NCBI GenBank assembly: GCA_903772945.1
Contig: CAICTM010000013.1
Coordinates: 124,001 to 188,000, forward strand
Length of the DNA stretch: 64,000 bases
Direction: 5' to 3'
DNA from: Seminavis robusta
Lineage: Eukaryota > Bacillariophyta > Bacillariophyceae > Naviculales > Naviculaceae
Shown here: positions 23,601 through 34,171 of the stretch, one piece after another
How the letters are laid out: each line of letters starts with the position of its first letter
How positions within the stretch are numbered: position 1 is the stretch's first letter
Notes under the pieces: generated by a model
Told to the model about the DNA's origin: nothing
What the model saw: the letters and a program-made list of their open reading frames with translations, nothing else
The model's database searches: none
Position numbers and translations under genes: made by a program

Positions 23601-24407
23601 TGTGGATATGTGACTCTTGATGCATGCCGCTGCGAAGAACTGCGTTCGCTGGTGCTGCCCAAAGACAAACCGGAAATGTTGTGACTGAAGAGATCCGGCG
23701 GCTTCTCGGGTGAAGATTGGCGATGACTTTCAGTACTTGTATTGTCAAATGAGGCTTCACCGCGTTCGTCGTACGGCAGTGGCTCAAAATCCATGGCGGG
23801 CTTGGATTGACTACCAGATCGAGGTTCCACCACATTGAACGATGATCTAGCGGATCTTCGAAACTTGGAACCATGATCATCCGTGGCAACAGAATCCTGC
23901 TTATGGGAAACAGAGAGTTAGTTGGGGGCAGGTCAGAAAATTTCTCGAACGGAAGCCCTGAGGACTCAGCAGCGAGACAAAACCAAGACCTACCATTTTG
24001 GAAAAGTTCCCTTGGAACATGCGCCGTTCTCCTCGAAACAATGCTTTAGAAATCTTGGAAGACATGCTGGTAACACCATTCTTGGCGGCAGAAGAAGCTC
24101 GTTTCTTCTTCATGATTTGGTGGGCCTTGCTAATGCTGCTGCTGCTACTCCTCGAAAGATGGATCTCGTCGCGACCGGGACTGTCATGGCTCTTCGTCCC
24201 TGGCAAAAGCTGGTCGATACTGTCGCCGTGGGAGTGAGAGTCGTTGTCACCCGAACTGGTGGTCTCTATCGAGGTCGTCATGGTGATACTGTTCATCATT
24301 AACGGGGACGCAGTGTCCGAGAACGGTGGCTTGACAGGTTTCAGGAGAGACCGCGTCTTCCGTAGCATGGTGCTGGGAGACTCAGGGGTGATGGGTTTCA
24401 TATCCAT
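20687..24407 (-). CDS. Intrinsically disordered Ser-rich protein, about 1,208 residues
   Basis: Exon 1 runs from the ATG at 24407 (MDMKPITPESPSTMLRKTRS) to 23994, 138 codons. A 94-nt intron (donor GTAGGT, acceptor AAG|CAG) joins in phase 0 to exon 2, 23899-20687, 1,070 codons. Exon 1 is basic and ends KALFRGERRMFQGNFSKM. Exon 2 is Ser/Asp/Asn-rich with a Pro-rich patch (KPPPTLPPKAPRKAFMEAY), two short helical stretches (NERLVALEAGWSGFRSHVNE and LEEEVEALDAMIEALEVKN), an 8-residue tandem duplicate SDKLPSLN, and a strongly basic C terminus (HGRFFFRRRKNSDSGKKKK). No known domain is recognised. The gene has the same strand and the same exon plan as its giant neighbour, suggesting a shared class or a distant duplication. 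Function unknown. Confidence 0.75.
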
Positions 24408-25251
24408 GGTCGCAGATCCCAAGAGTCAAAGGGAAAGAATCGTATTTGCGCGAAAGATAATGGATGAGGTGCGGATACCCCTGAGCAAAAAAGTCAATGG
24501 TCAGCTGAAAGAAGAAATATGAAGCAGCCAATGGCTTGGCTTGGCGCCTTGTTTCTTCTGGTGCTAGTCTGGCTCCTTGACTGGCTACTTTCCTTGTTCG
24601 TCTCAAGCTAAACAGAAACTGATTGAACTCTCATCTTCGTCTAATTCGTTGAGAGTCAGAGGGTCGAGGGCACGAGAATGATCATTGCCAGAAATGGATT
24701 TCCAAAAACCGTTGGAAAAGGTGATGCCGACGTGACTTTGTCTTTTTGACAGGAGGCATCCAATAAATGTTGTCTTCAGGGATGAATACATTTCCAATGA
24801 CAAATCCGATGTGGCAGACTTGTCCCTAAGTGTGACAGAGCATGGCAAAATGGCGGAATCCAACAAATGGCGCCAACTCATTCGCGTTGGAAAGTTCTAT
24901 GCATAAGCTTACAAGGCTGTCAAAGGTGCTATAAATTCGACCGTTTGCAGGTTGGAACAACGGTCCCAAAGGCAAAGCTGACCGGCCACTACGCATAGCT
25001 ATCACAAACTCCTACCAGGTACAGGCAGCTTCGTTTCAATTAATTCAAACGCGAGCCGAGCTTCTTCGTACATTTCTACACCAGCACTCGTAGAAGTGTA
25101 CAAGAGAAGTCGGCACGCGTTTGAATCAGATAAATCGAAGCTGCTCGTACGTACATCGTAGCGTACGTCCTGTAATTGCGCGTGGTACAGGTACATGATG
25201 TTTCTATAGGGAGCTAGGAAAGAATGATTGGATCAAAGGAAACTAACTCAA
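24408..25251. other. Intergenic region with one long hairpin
   Basis: About 840 bp. The only open frame (complement of 24603-24881) has no ATG in a good context and no family likeness. The hairpin at 25025-25144 is listed separately. A small palindromic patch of CGTACGTAC words lies at 25145-25170. Confidence 0.6.
25025..25144. repeat. Long hairpin: 55-bp inverted arms around a 10-nt loop
   Basis: The left arm 25025-25079 begins GCAGCTTCG and ends TTCTAC; the right arm 25090-25144, read in reverse complement, begins GCAGCTTCG and ends TTCTAC. The two arms have the same length, no gaps and about 13 mismatches (about 76% identity). The longest unbroken stretch is ATTCAAACGCG. The loop is ACCAGCACTC. 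It lies just beyond the 3' end of the armadillo pseudogene. It may be a small-RNA precursor-like foldback or the shrunken remains of a foldback transposon; I see no clear target duplication. Confidence 0.75.
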
Positions 25252-28200
25252 CTAGCTAGCTGTTTGTTTGTATGTATGTTTTCTCAGCCATGCTCTTTTC
25301 CATTTTGGAGTTAGATTCCGCATGGCTCGCCAAGTCAGAGCCCTTACACGCTCATCAGGCCCATGGGTTTTCGAAGCAAGCTTGAGGACAGCGATTCCCC
25401 CTGCATCCTTGGCAGAAGCTTGGATTTCTTTGCTCTTGCATGTCAGCTCCCCAAGTGCTCCAATTGCATTCTTTTGGATCTTCGCTTCTGATTGGTGCTC
25501 TCTCATGGCTGTAATGATGGCAGTTATGCCCCCGCACGGGCAATTGAGACTTGATTGTCTGTGTTACTGGCAAGATTCCAAAGAGCCCCACAAGCTGTAA
25601 ATTGGATTTGAGCTACAGTCTCATGTTCCTTCATGGTGGTGATGATTTCGGTGATTCCACCGGCGTCAGCAATGGCTGCTTGGTTCTCTTCCTTGGCAGC
25701 AAGATTGGAGAGTGCTTCACAAGCATATTCTTGGACAACTGGCTCAGCTTTGTACTCTTTCATGGCTGAAATGATCGCCACAATGCCCCCCACATTTTCA
25801 ATCAAATCATAGTTCCCTTTGTTGTATCCCAGACTCCAAAGTGTTGCACAGGCGTTTGCTTGCACTGCGGCCAGTCCTGGGTGGTTTTGCATTGCACTGA
25901 TGATTGCTACAATGCCTCCAGAACTAGCAATAGCAGCTTTGTTGTCAGCATCTTTGGCAATCTCGTGCAGCGTAATGCAGGCTTGAACTTGGACATCTGG
26001 CACAGCTGGGTGCGCCTGCATGGCAGTGATGATTGTCATTATGCCCCCAGCTTTAGCAATTGAGAGACGGTTCTTGTCGTTTTGAGCCAAATGCTGCAGT
26101 GCCTTACAGGCATTCATTTGAACCATATCATCCGCCTTTTTGCACATTTTCATGGTTGCTAAAACTGCAGTGATGCCTCCTGCATCAGCAATGGCAACTT
26201 GATTGTCAGTATGTTTTGACAGCACTGCGAGCGCAGCACAGGCTTCGTTTTGTAGTTCTGACGCAACCGGATACATCTTCATAGCCCTGATGATCGTCAC
26301 AATGCCCCCACCATCAGAAATTGAGCTACAGGTCTCCTCATCGAAGGCCAGTTGATGCAGTGCTCTACATGCTCTGTGTAGGACATACTCAGTTTTGTGT
26401 TCCTTCGTGGCGTCAATGATTGCAGTGACACCTCCAGTGTTGACAATGAAAACTCTATTGTCTGAACTTTTTGCCAAATCCCAGAGTTCTTCACACGCAC
26501 TCACTTGGACAGAAGCCTCAATCGAATACTTTGTCATGGTTCTGATTATTACTGTAATGCGACGTTGAGTGCGGGTAAGACTGATTTCCGTGCCATTGCA
26601 GTCAGTATTTTCAAGTGCCAAAAGTGTCTTCCGTGCGGTTGCGGGACGGGAGGACGACGTCGGCAAAAATGCTGCATGGCATTGATGATTTTAGTTACAC
26701 CTCCAGCATTGGAAATTGACTCGTTGTTTTGAAGCGCTAGATTCGTCGGTATCTGACAACCACATCCTCTTCTTGTTCTGTGGGATGGTTGTGCATTGAA
26801 CATGCCTCTCCTTGTGCTGTAGCGGGATGGTTTTCCATAGCTCTGATGATAGTTGTGATGCCCCCAGCATCAGCGATGGCACTTGGTTAGCATGGGCAAC
26901 CCGTTTGTCAGTATCTTTGGCAAGCAATTCCAGCGCACTGCAGCCCCCAACTTGAACCCGCACCACACTTGGATGCATCTGCATGGCGGCGATGACTGCT
27001 TTGATGCATCCAGCCCTGGCAATCGCGCGCTTGTGTTTTCTGCTGTGTTCATCATCATTCTCTTTATCGTGATTCTTGGATAGCAACTTCACTACACTTT
27101 CTAATGGAACGCAAAGTCTTGTTGCGTCATGTAGTCTGCAAAGCAATGCTCTCACCAAAAATTGCTCAACTGATACCTCATTCTTCGTTCGTTCGACTTT
27201 TGTGATTCGTTCCTGAGAAACCATTGTCTCTGGGTGTAGATCACCCAATAGCGACCGCCGAACTGACAATGCAATGCCGAGATGGTACAGAGCCGTTTCA
27301 TGATCACCAAGATCAATGCATACCGATCCAAGTGCGTGGTGGGTGGCCGCTGTCTCTGGGTGCCTTCTCACATAAAGCAGTTCCTGCATTTCCAAGCCTT
27401 TGCGGAAATGATGAAGTGCAGCTTCCCGTAGATTCTTCAATTGGAATGCCGTTCCCATGAATGAATGACACAGGGCTTTCTTGGCCTTGCTTTCGACCTC
27501 TGGTGCCCTTTCCCAGATTTCCAATGCTTTCTCATGTTGTTTCAGGGCACCATCAATATCTCCTAGCGCCGCAAGAGCACAACCTCGGCCATCCAGGGAA
27601 AGAGCTGTATCGGGATGATCACTACCCAAGAATGTCTCCCTGATGTTCACGGCCATATTGTGTTGCTGTAAGGCTTCTTTGTGCTTGCCTCGGTTCTGAA
27701 GGACAGCACCAACAGTGTGGTGACAGTAAGCTTTCTCAAGCATTTCATCCCAATCGCAGGAACCCAGTTGTTCATGTGAATTTATTGCTTTTTGTCCCAT
27801 ACTAACGGCAGCAACATCATTCCCTCTACTGCCGTCCGAAGCATGCCGGACCTCTGCAACTTCTGTTGTTCCACAACACGGCTAAAGATTCATAATCACG
27901 ATTGAGCGGAACATTCTAAATACTTCAGGTGGGCCAGGACACGACAATCGTGAACTTACTGTTGATTTATACAGAAACTGCAAATCCAAACGAACGTCAA
28001 TTTCGGATCATAACCGCTGGCACTGCAATATGCTACCAACGTATCGACAACATCCCCAACGGTGTATCCCCAAGTCCAGCTAAGAAAGGGCGTAGCCCTG
28101 CCCACATTTTCTTCGCCTTGCACGCAGTGGACATATGCAGCGCCCATTCTTCCATCGATAGGGCAAGTGATATTGATGCCTTTGCGGCGAATAAGACCAG

Positions 28201-28390
28201 GTTCGTCATTCCTCAGGTCTTCAATATCATAGAACGTAGACTCCCTACTCAACACAGGAGTCGCCAGAACTCCATTCAGAAAATGCGAGGCAATGTAGTG
28301 AACACTCAGCGCAGCTTACATGCTTGTCTGAACATCATCAATCTCAATATCTTCAGATCGTGGTTGTCTGTTCCTTCTGTCAGCACTCAT
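25252..28390 (-). pseudogene. Decayed gene: WGY-type N domain, TPR repeats, armadillo repeats
   Basis: Starting at the ATG at 28390 (MSADRRNRQPRSEDIEIDD), the frame meets an in-frame TAA at 28318-28316 and then continues with conserved sequence: YIASHFLNGVLATPVLSRES, GAAYVHCVQGEENVGRATPF, LSWTWGYTVGDVVDTL and VWICSFCINQQ. A possible intron (27959-27829) leads to kinesin-light-chain-like TPR repeats (IRETFLGSDHPDTALSLDGR) and then about ten armadillo repeats (GGIVAIISAM type) down to 25252. The armadillo part changes frame at least three times: near 26875 (one base lost after AACCAAGT), within 26600-26750, and near 25526, where a run of G is one short. Part of the N domain expected after the NQ motif seems absent. 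Four or more lesions point to a pseudogene, though one-base changes in runs could be assembly errors. Intact relatives probably act as signalling or scaffold proteins. Confidence 0.75.
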
Positions 28391-29118
28391 GTTTGCTTGT
28401 CTGATCAAATGCGATGCTGGATCTATCGATTGAAGAGTTGACGAGGCGCAAGGAGAAAGGAGGATGACACCGGTACAACAGGCAAAGGTTTTTCGCCAGA
28501 CACAACAAAAGATCTTTTATGTTCCCGCCGCATCAGTCGTGGATAATCCCGATCCATTTGGGACGAAGATTCGATTCGATTAATCATTCGAATTGAATCG
28601 ATTCAATTCCTCACTTCCACGTTGCGGAATCCGTGCGTGGTCCGTGTGCGTTGAAGGAGCGCCGTGGAATGTCAAGGAACTGTTCGGGAGTCACAGAATC
28701 ACGCCGGCCGACTACTTGGGCCATGTGCATTAAATCTCAAGGATGGATCGGCTCGTTCAGATGACCCAGGAACCCAGCAACATGCAGCCACGAAGCAAAA
28801 TTTCCAAACCACAGCCTCGGCGCCGCGGCGATGCCACAACAACACCTTCCTTTCCCAACACACCACACAACCCCTCCGCAACATCTCCATCGGCGAACAA
28901 CAGCCACCGCCGAGCTCTCCGCTTTGCCCGCCCATCATCTTTCGGCGTTCGAATTCAGAACGCGCTCTTCTCCTTTCTTGCGTTTGTGCGTTTGGTACAA
29001 CCAGCTCGAGCATCAGATCTGTTCTTTTCGAAGCACTAAGGGACCCAAGCAGGACTACACGTGTCGTCAGCCAAATCTGTCTGTCCGCTGTAGAAAGGTC
29101 TCATAGGCTGCATCAACA
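28391..29118. other. Upstream region of the Zn2Cys6 factor gene
   Basis: About 730 bp between the pseudogene start and the transcription factor. Open frames here (for example 28664-29332) have no ATG-based model that fits a family and overlap the factor's first exon and intron, so I take them as chance. It holds ATTCGATTCGATT words near 28568 and a perfect 20-bp palindrome. Confidence 0.55.
28590..28609. promoter_or_regulatory. Perfect 20-bp palindrome upstream of the transcription factor gene
   Basis: GAATTGAATCGATTCAATTC reads the same on both strands. It lies about 510 bp before the ATG at 29119. The core GAATCGATTC recurs inside the factor's first intron at about 29158-29171. A dimeric DNA-binding protein, perhaps the factor itself, is a reasonable candidate reader, but that is inference. 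Confidence 0.5.
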
Positions 29119-30344
29119 ATGGCGTGTCGTGAATGCCATCAAGCCAAGGCATGTTGAATCGATTCGATTCGATGCTCGTCTGTTGGAGACTGCGATGAAT
29201 GTAAAATTTCTCACAACTTGTTTTTCCCTTGTGCTTCTTCCTCTGCCTTTTTCTATCATGTCAGGTCAAATGCGACAAGGTCATTCCTTGCTCTCGTTGC
29301 GTGCGTTTGTCCAAGGTGTGCGTCCGCCATGAGTCTCGTCAAGGCCAGGGCCGGAACAAGAAACGTGCTCGTACCAAGGTCTCGGAAGATGCTGTCATTA
29401 GCACGGAAGTGGGAACGCTCAAGCCCAACCACTACGGATTGCAGTATCTCATACGCAGTTGGGTGTCGTTGTCGTTGCGGCGACGAAACTTTGGGTTACT
29501 GGCTCGGGCCGGGATGATTGCCGATCGGAGTGGGATATCCATGGATCAGATCCTGTGCGAGTATGGGAATCGGCGTGGCATGGATTTCCTGTACTCGTTG
29601 CTCTTGACGCCCGCTCCGCAGCAAGTCGTCTTGGGCAGTCGTCTCAGTTGGTCCGAAATCCCTCAATCCAGCTTGATTGCGACGGGATGTGTCGGTGCCA
29701 CGGATGGACTCAACGATCCCATTGTGGCTCATCGCTGGATTTGGATACGCGAGATCCGACAGGGGATTTCCCGTTACCTCGTTACGCCCGCCTTTGAACG
29801 GGACATTGCCGATTGGAGCTTGATCCAGCAGACGTACCAGGAAAACAAAAAGAGCGTTGTGGAGTTGTTCCTGTGCCCGGGCGATATTTCCAAACATACC
29901 AAAGCATTGGCACATCAGATTGCGCTCCATGCTGCGCCTAATCTCCCCCGCAAGTCCAGTCGGATGAAGAGTAAGGTCAAACTCAAGACCAAAATGCCCA
30001 ACCCCAAGGGAGGCCCTCCCATGAGCTCGGTCGAGGTCGATCAGGTGTTTTGTTTGGATATTCAGAACCTGGACCACGACTATTCGTTCCAGGAATACGT
30101 CCCTCGGTAAGTTGTGCAGGAAGATGCATGTCACGACCCCCACAAAGCAGCTTGACACTCACACTTCGTTTGTTTCCTTGTGTGTATCAGTGTGGAAATG
30201 CCGGCTCGTGCCTCGACTGCTGATGTCGATGCTGATACTGCGTTCAAGTCCAGTCTCGACTTCGGTTTGCCTTTGTTGGATTTGGACAATTTCGACGACG
30301 ACGAGGAAACCGATTTGGATTTCTTTTTGACTGTGCTGAAATAA
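29119..30344 (+). CDS. Zn2Cys6 (fungal-type zinc cluster) transcription factor
   Basis: Three exons: 29119-29148, 29265-30106 and 30191-30344, for 341 residues. Exon 1 encodes only MACRECHQAK; joined to exon 2 it makes a complete zinc cluster: C3-x2-C6-x6-C13-x5-C19-x2-C22-x6-C29, followed by a basic linker (GRNKKRARTK). This needs a GC-AG intron (donor GCATGT, acceptor TCAG), the only way to keep the cluster in frame. The middle part is a helical domain of unknown type (LQYLIRSWVSLSLRRRNFGL). Exon 3 ends in an acidic-hydrophobic tail (LLDLDNFDDDEETDLDFFL), typical of activation domains. Zn2Cys6 factors bind CGG-type half sites as dimers in fungi and also occur in stramenopiles. The target genes are unknown. 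Confidence 0.85.
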
Positions 30345-30953
30345 GGAGCGAAAGCTGAGCAATTGTACATATTGGCGTGCTTTGAGGCGGTGATGCTTGG
30401 GCATGTGTGATGCATACTTGGTCTGCATTTCCTGGACAAAAGGAACTGAATGATGCACATGGGTGACAGTTGTGTGACACCCTCGATACAAACTGGAAGA
30501 ACAAAGGAGAGACTACATATTATATATGAGAGCTGAAGAACAAGAAAAGATACCAGCGGATTCGATTCAACATATTCTACGTAGGCGAGACAATGAACAG
30601 TATGATATGTGGTGGCAGTGACGGCCGTCAAGGTACTGATAGCAGCCTTGACCAAGTGAGTGAAAGTTAGGAGCTTATCTCGGTCTCGATTTGACTAAGG
30701 AGTTCTTCCAACGAATGTTGCCTACTGGCACCGACGGATAAGGGTCTGAGGTCAAAAACGGTGCCAAAGCCCCGTGGCCAGGATTGCTACGGCAGGATAC
30801 ACAGGGACACTCTTTCTGAATAGGAATTGTATATCTATATGTATATCTACATGTATATCTGTATGATTCAGGCCCCACAAAGAGACTTGATGCTTTCTGC
30901 TGAGAGTCAACCGACTACTACAGGTACATTGAAATCAGTGTACCTTATCCTCC
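30345..30953. other. Intergenic region between convergent genes
   Basis: About 610 bp shared by the 3' ends of the transcription factor and the prolyl hydroxylase. Nothing coding is seen. Three 12-bp copies of TGTATATCTA(T/C)A lie at 30828-30863, a small AT-rich minisatellite. Confidence 0.6.
30828..30863. repeat. 12-bp minisatellite, three copies
   Basis: TGTATATCTATA, TGTATATCTACA and TGTATATCTGTA follow each other directly in the 3' flank of the prolyl hydroxylase gene. Low-complexity AT-rich repeat with no evident role. Confidence 0.8.
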
Positions 30954-32901
30954 TCAAGTACGGAAAGGATCCCAAATCCAGAGGTTTGCTGCAAGAAAAT
31001 ACAAGAAACACTTCCGTGAGGAGAAGTCACGGTCGTCATTCTGGTCCTGCTTTGCTGTTGTTACTTACCAAACCACTTCTCGCCCTCAATGACAGGCATG
31101 GCAGCATGTTGCGTCAAATCATCGAGGTTTCCATCTGGATTCACCATGTAAAAGATCATGGCCTTGCCCTTCTCGGGCACCATCTTCATCGAGTCGGAGG
31201 TTTCGGCATTTCGCCATCGAGGGAAAGCTGTCTCACCACCAACCATTCCTTCGTTCAGGTAGATGCAAAGATTGATGGATCGAGAAGCCCGTTCCGAATA
31301 TCCAAAGTCATGATGAGCTGTATATTCCTCGGTTCGGTCGTAGTGGACTATTTGCATCTGCTCATTGATCGGCTCCAAAGCACGCCATTCGTCGCGGTCA
31401 GCCCCAAAGTCGGAAATATCGCGGGGTTGCGGCTCGGCGGGAGATCTTTTCCTTAGCAATGCTTCATCGATACGAAGAGCATCTGCTGCCCGGCGGTAAA
31501 TGGCGTCCAAGATAGGACTGGCAGTTCTCGGTACCCAAGTGTTCTTGGACGTACGAGTCTCCGACACATCCGACTCTTCTTTGCCCGCAATGTTGCCAGT
31601 GGTAGATCGTCTCAGACTGTAGCGGCCCTTGACCACGTCCAGAACGTGATCTACTTCCACATCTGAAAGGAAATGATCGAGTTGAAAGGCGCGCGGAGAC
31701 GCCGAAACTGCCTTGATGGTAATATTCATCTGTCCCGGCTTTCGATATTCAGGGAATGCAATGTCTGCAGAGTTGTTTCGCTTTACAGCATACTTTTCAC
31801 CGCGCAGACCTTGAGCGGCAGGTGGAATGGATTCAAAGTGACTTTCCCAGGTAGAGACGACGTCTGAAGGTTGACACGATCAAAGGAACAAGGCATGAGT
31901 TTGTTTTTGGAAGGTGTAGCCAGCAAGGGGACAATCATCAGTACCTGTTTACCCCAAGACAAAACTTACGTTCTTGACCATAGTAGTCGGCTCTCCAGAT
32001 CTTGTGGAGTGGAGGACTTTTTGGATAATGAGCGAGCCATTCAGAACCACCAGTAAAGTTGCGGTATTGGGTGGCGAACTTGAGGTTGAACCTATGCTCG
32101 TCATAGTTTTCCCGGTCTCGTGGACCAAGATATTTAAGAGACCGTGGGATATGGTCCTCGTCGGTAAAGACTCCTTGATTGGCAACAAACTGCCGATCGT
32201 CGCCTTGTGCCACAAATGGATCATAGTAGTAGAGAGAGACACCTTTCTTCATTGTGAATCGACAAACAATTTCTTTGGTGTCGCGACGCTTGAACAAGAA
32301 TTTGTGGTTTGGATGAGTGGCTGTGCCACCATTCTCCCAGGGTCCAACATTGCCAATAAAGTATTGACCGCCATTGTCATTTTCCCTGAAGTAAAACGTA
32401 CATGTACAAAAACAGATAAGACGCTTGTTTCCACGATGGTGTTTGTCAGTCTGCGCGGAGGCAAGCGAGGACGTACCAGTATAGTTCCATTCGATGTGGC
32501 GAAACGTTGATGAATTTGCCGGCCTGGCCTTGGAAGCTTGGTGTTTTCTCGACACGAGATCCCGGTTCTTCTCCATAAAAGGAAGAAATATCGGCGCGGG
32601 TGTAGACGTTCTTGTAGAATGGAGGTTGGTCAATTGGCATTGGCTTGAGCATTGGATCAACTTCGTCGTCTTCGTTCTGCGGCTCAACGCAAGATTGTTC
32701 TTCGGTCGACAGTTTGCGTGTTTCTTCTTGTAACGTCAGATACGGTTCCGGCTCGGTAGGACGGAAACCAAGCCTGAGATTTTCAATGTTGACTTGTGCA
32801 TTGGCTTTGCGTGGCTGAAACACGACGACAAGGAAGGACGCAAACAGCAAATTCAACACGGTTGCCGCGAGGGGCAGAGCCAAGTAGAAAGCAGATTTCA
32901 T
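30954..32901 (-). CDS. Membrane-anchored prolyl 4-hydroxylase (2-oxoglutarate/Fe(II) oxygenase)
   Basis: Four exons on the complement: 32901-32477, 32385-31970, 31863-31069 and 30988-30954, giving 556 residues; all junctions are GT-AG and keep frame. The protein starts with a membrane anchor (MKSAFYLALPLAATVLNLLF) and a luminal part of about 280 residues with Trp/Gly-rich sequence (NGGQYFIGNVGPWENGG) that I cannot assign. The C-terminal 230 residues form the P4H catalytic domain: YTAHHDFGYS (HxD iron ligands), GGETAFPRW, and TQHAAMPVIEGEKW (second His and the Lys that binds 2-oxoglutarate), ending ANLWIWDPFRT. Such enzymes hydroxylate Pro in secreted proteins in the ER/Golgi and could prepare substrates for the O-glycosyltransferase at 5288-7330. 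The N-terminal part may bind substrate. The last exon has only 35 bases. Confidence 0.9.
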
Positions 32902-33346
32902 GGTCGACGTCAGACAATCTGAATAAAACTATTAGGGGCTTGAGTTACCGTGCTGTTGAGGAGGAGGATTGATTTGTGTGCAAGGTGATGTGGATGTTGG
33001 TTGTTGGCTTTGTTGTCAAAAGATACGCTTCTGATTTTTAATGCGATGACTCTGGTTAAAATTTTCTTGGCTTCTCATGCTATCCAATACTTTTGCCAAG
33101 CACGATAATGGGTTCGGAATGATCCATAAGGTCGTTTCCCTTGGTCTTGTTGCTTGGTTGCTACCCTTTGCTCTGCAGCTTTGTGGGCGCTAGTTGCTTC
33201 GTCCTGTTCGCGTTGTGTGCAAAGTTCGCATTTGAAAGCTCAATTTTGGTCAAAATGTGAGGCAGAAGACCCAAGCCAGCAAGAGGCATTATTTGTTCAC
33301 ACTTGTGACTAAATAATTCATGACTCGACTCATTTCATTCGCACGC

Positions 33347-33364
33347 ACCGGTACCGGTACCGGT
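33347..33364. repeat. (ACCGGT)3 palindromic repeat
   Basis: Three perfect ACCGGT hexamers in a row form a self-complementary 18-mer. The same word occurs singly as TACCGGTA in most intergenic regions of the window. Confidence 0.9.
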
Positions 33365-33955
33365 GTTGTAGGGAAGAGGATAAATTCTTTATTACAGATT
33401 TTCGTTTTCTGCAGACCCAAGGCCTGCAAGCTAGCTAGCTAGCCAGGACAAAGATCTTGCCTTGAACAATTGCCTTCTTGATAGGTTGGCTACAGGTATC
33501 ATGTAAATGTACTGGAGTACCAGAAGTGTAATGTGAAAATAATGAGCTTGTAGGCAGCTTTCCGTGCTTGGTTTCTGGATCGCTGTCATCAGATTCTTTT
33601 ATCTGGATTCATTCCTCCAGTCGGCAGGCCTTGAAGTTTCCTGAAGCCTGAAGGCTGAAGTCCGGAAAAGACATCTTCATTCCAATGCAAAGGCTCTTAT
33701 CGTAGAAGGACCAACAAAAAATACTAGCTCTAGAACTCTAACATAAGGCACAAGTAAATAATGTAGTTTTTAAAGTAGCCAGCCAAGCTAAATGGCCAAA
33801 GTAGCAACGTACTAGTATGCAAGAAACATAGAAACAGAATCTGATGTAAACTACAGTGGCTACATTCTGTTCTCGTTACCCGGATGAACGCTCAATGCTC
33901 ATTCACCTTGTACCTTGTGTACTGTACCTTGTAAACTACTAGCTACACTACTATC

Positions 33956-33983
33956 GCTAGCTAGCTAGCTAGCTAGCTAGCTA
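33956..33983. repeat. (GCTA)7 tetranucleotide microsatellite
   Basis: Seven copies of the self-complementary tetranucleotide GCTA/TAGC. Shorter runs of the same unit occur at about 20195-20205, 33429-33441, 36231-36241 and 50100-50110. Confidence 0.9.
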
Positions 33984-34171
33984 CTACGCATAGATGCATA
34001 GTACTGATGATGAGCACCCCTGCTCCAAGCTTTCTGCAAAAGGCTTCCCCCAACACCACCCCTCACACCATGACCGCTTACCCCCGTTGCAATGCTACGT
34101 GGGAGTGACATCACCTCTACGTCCATGTACTCTGTTCAATGTTCCTGATGGATGAACTCTACTCGCGCAGT

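Noticed and set aside
24603-24881. 92-codon minus-strand frame
   Set aside because: No conserved pattern; probably chance in an intergenic region.
27929-28441. 170-codon plus-strand frame
   Set aside because: Antisense to the conserved N domain of the armadillo pseudogene, which is recognised on the minus strand.
28664-29332. 222-codon plus-strand frame upstream of the zinc-cluster factor
   Set aside because: Overlaps exon 1 and intron 1 of the factor in a different frame; Ser/Arg/Pro-rich chance composition.
30131-30655. 174-codon minus-strand frame
   Set aside because: Antisense to exon 3 of the zinc-cluster gene and its 3' flank; no conserved pattern.
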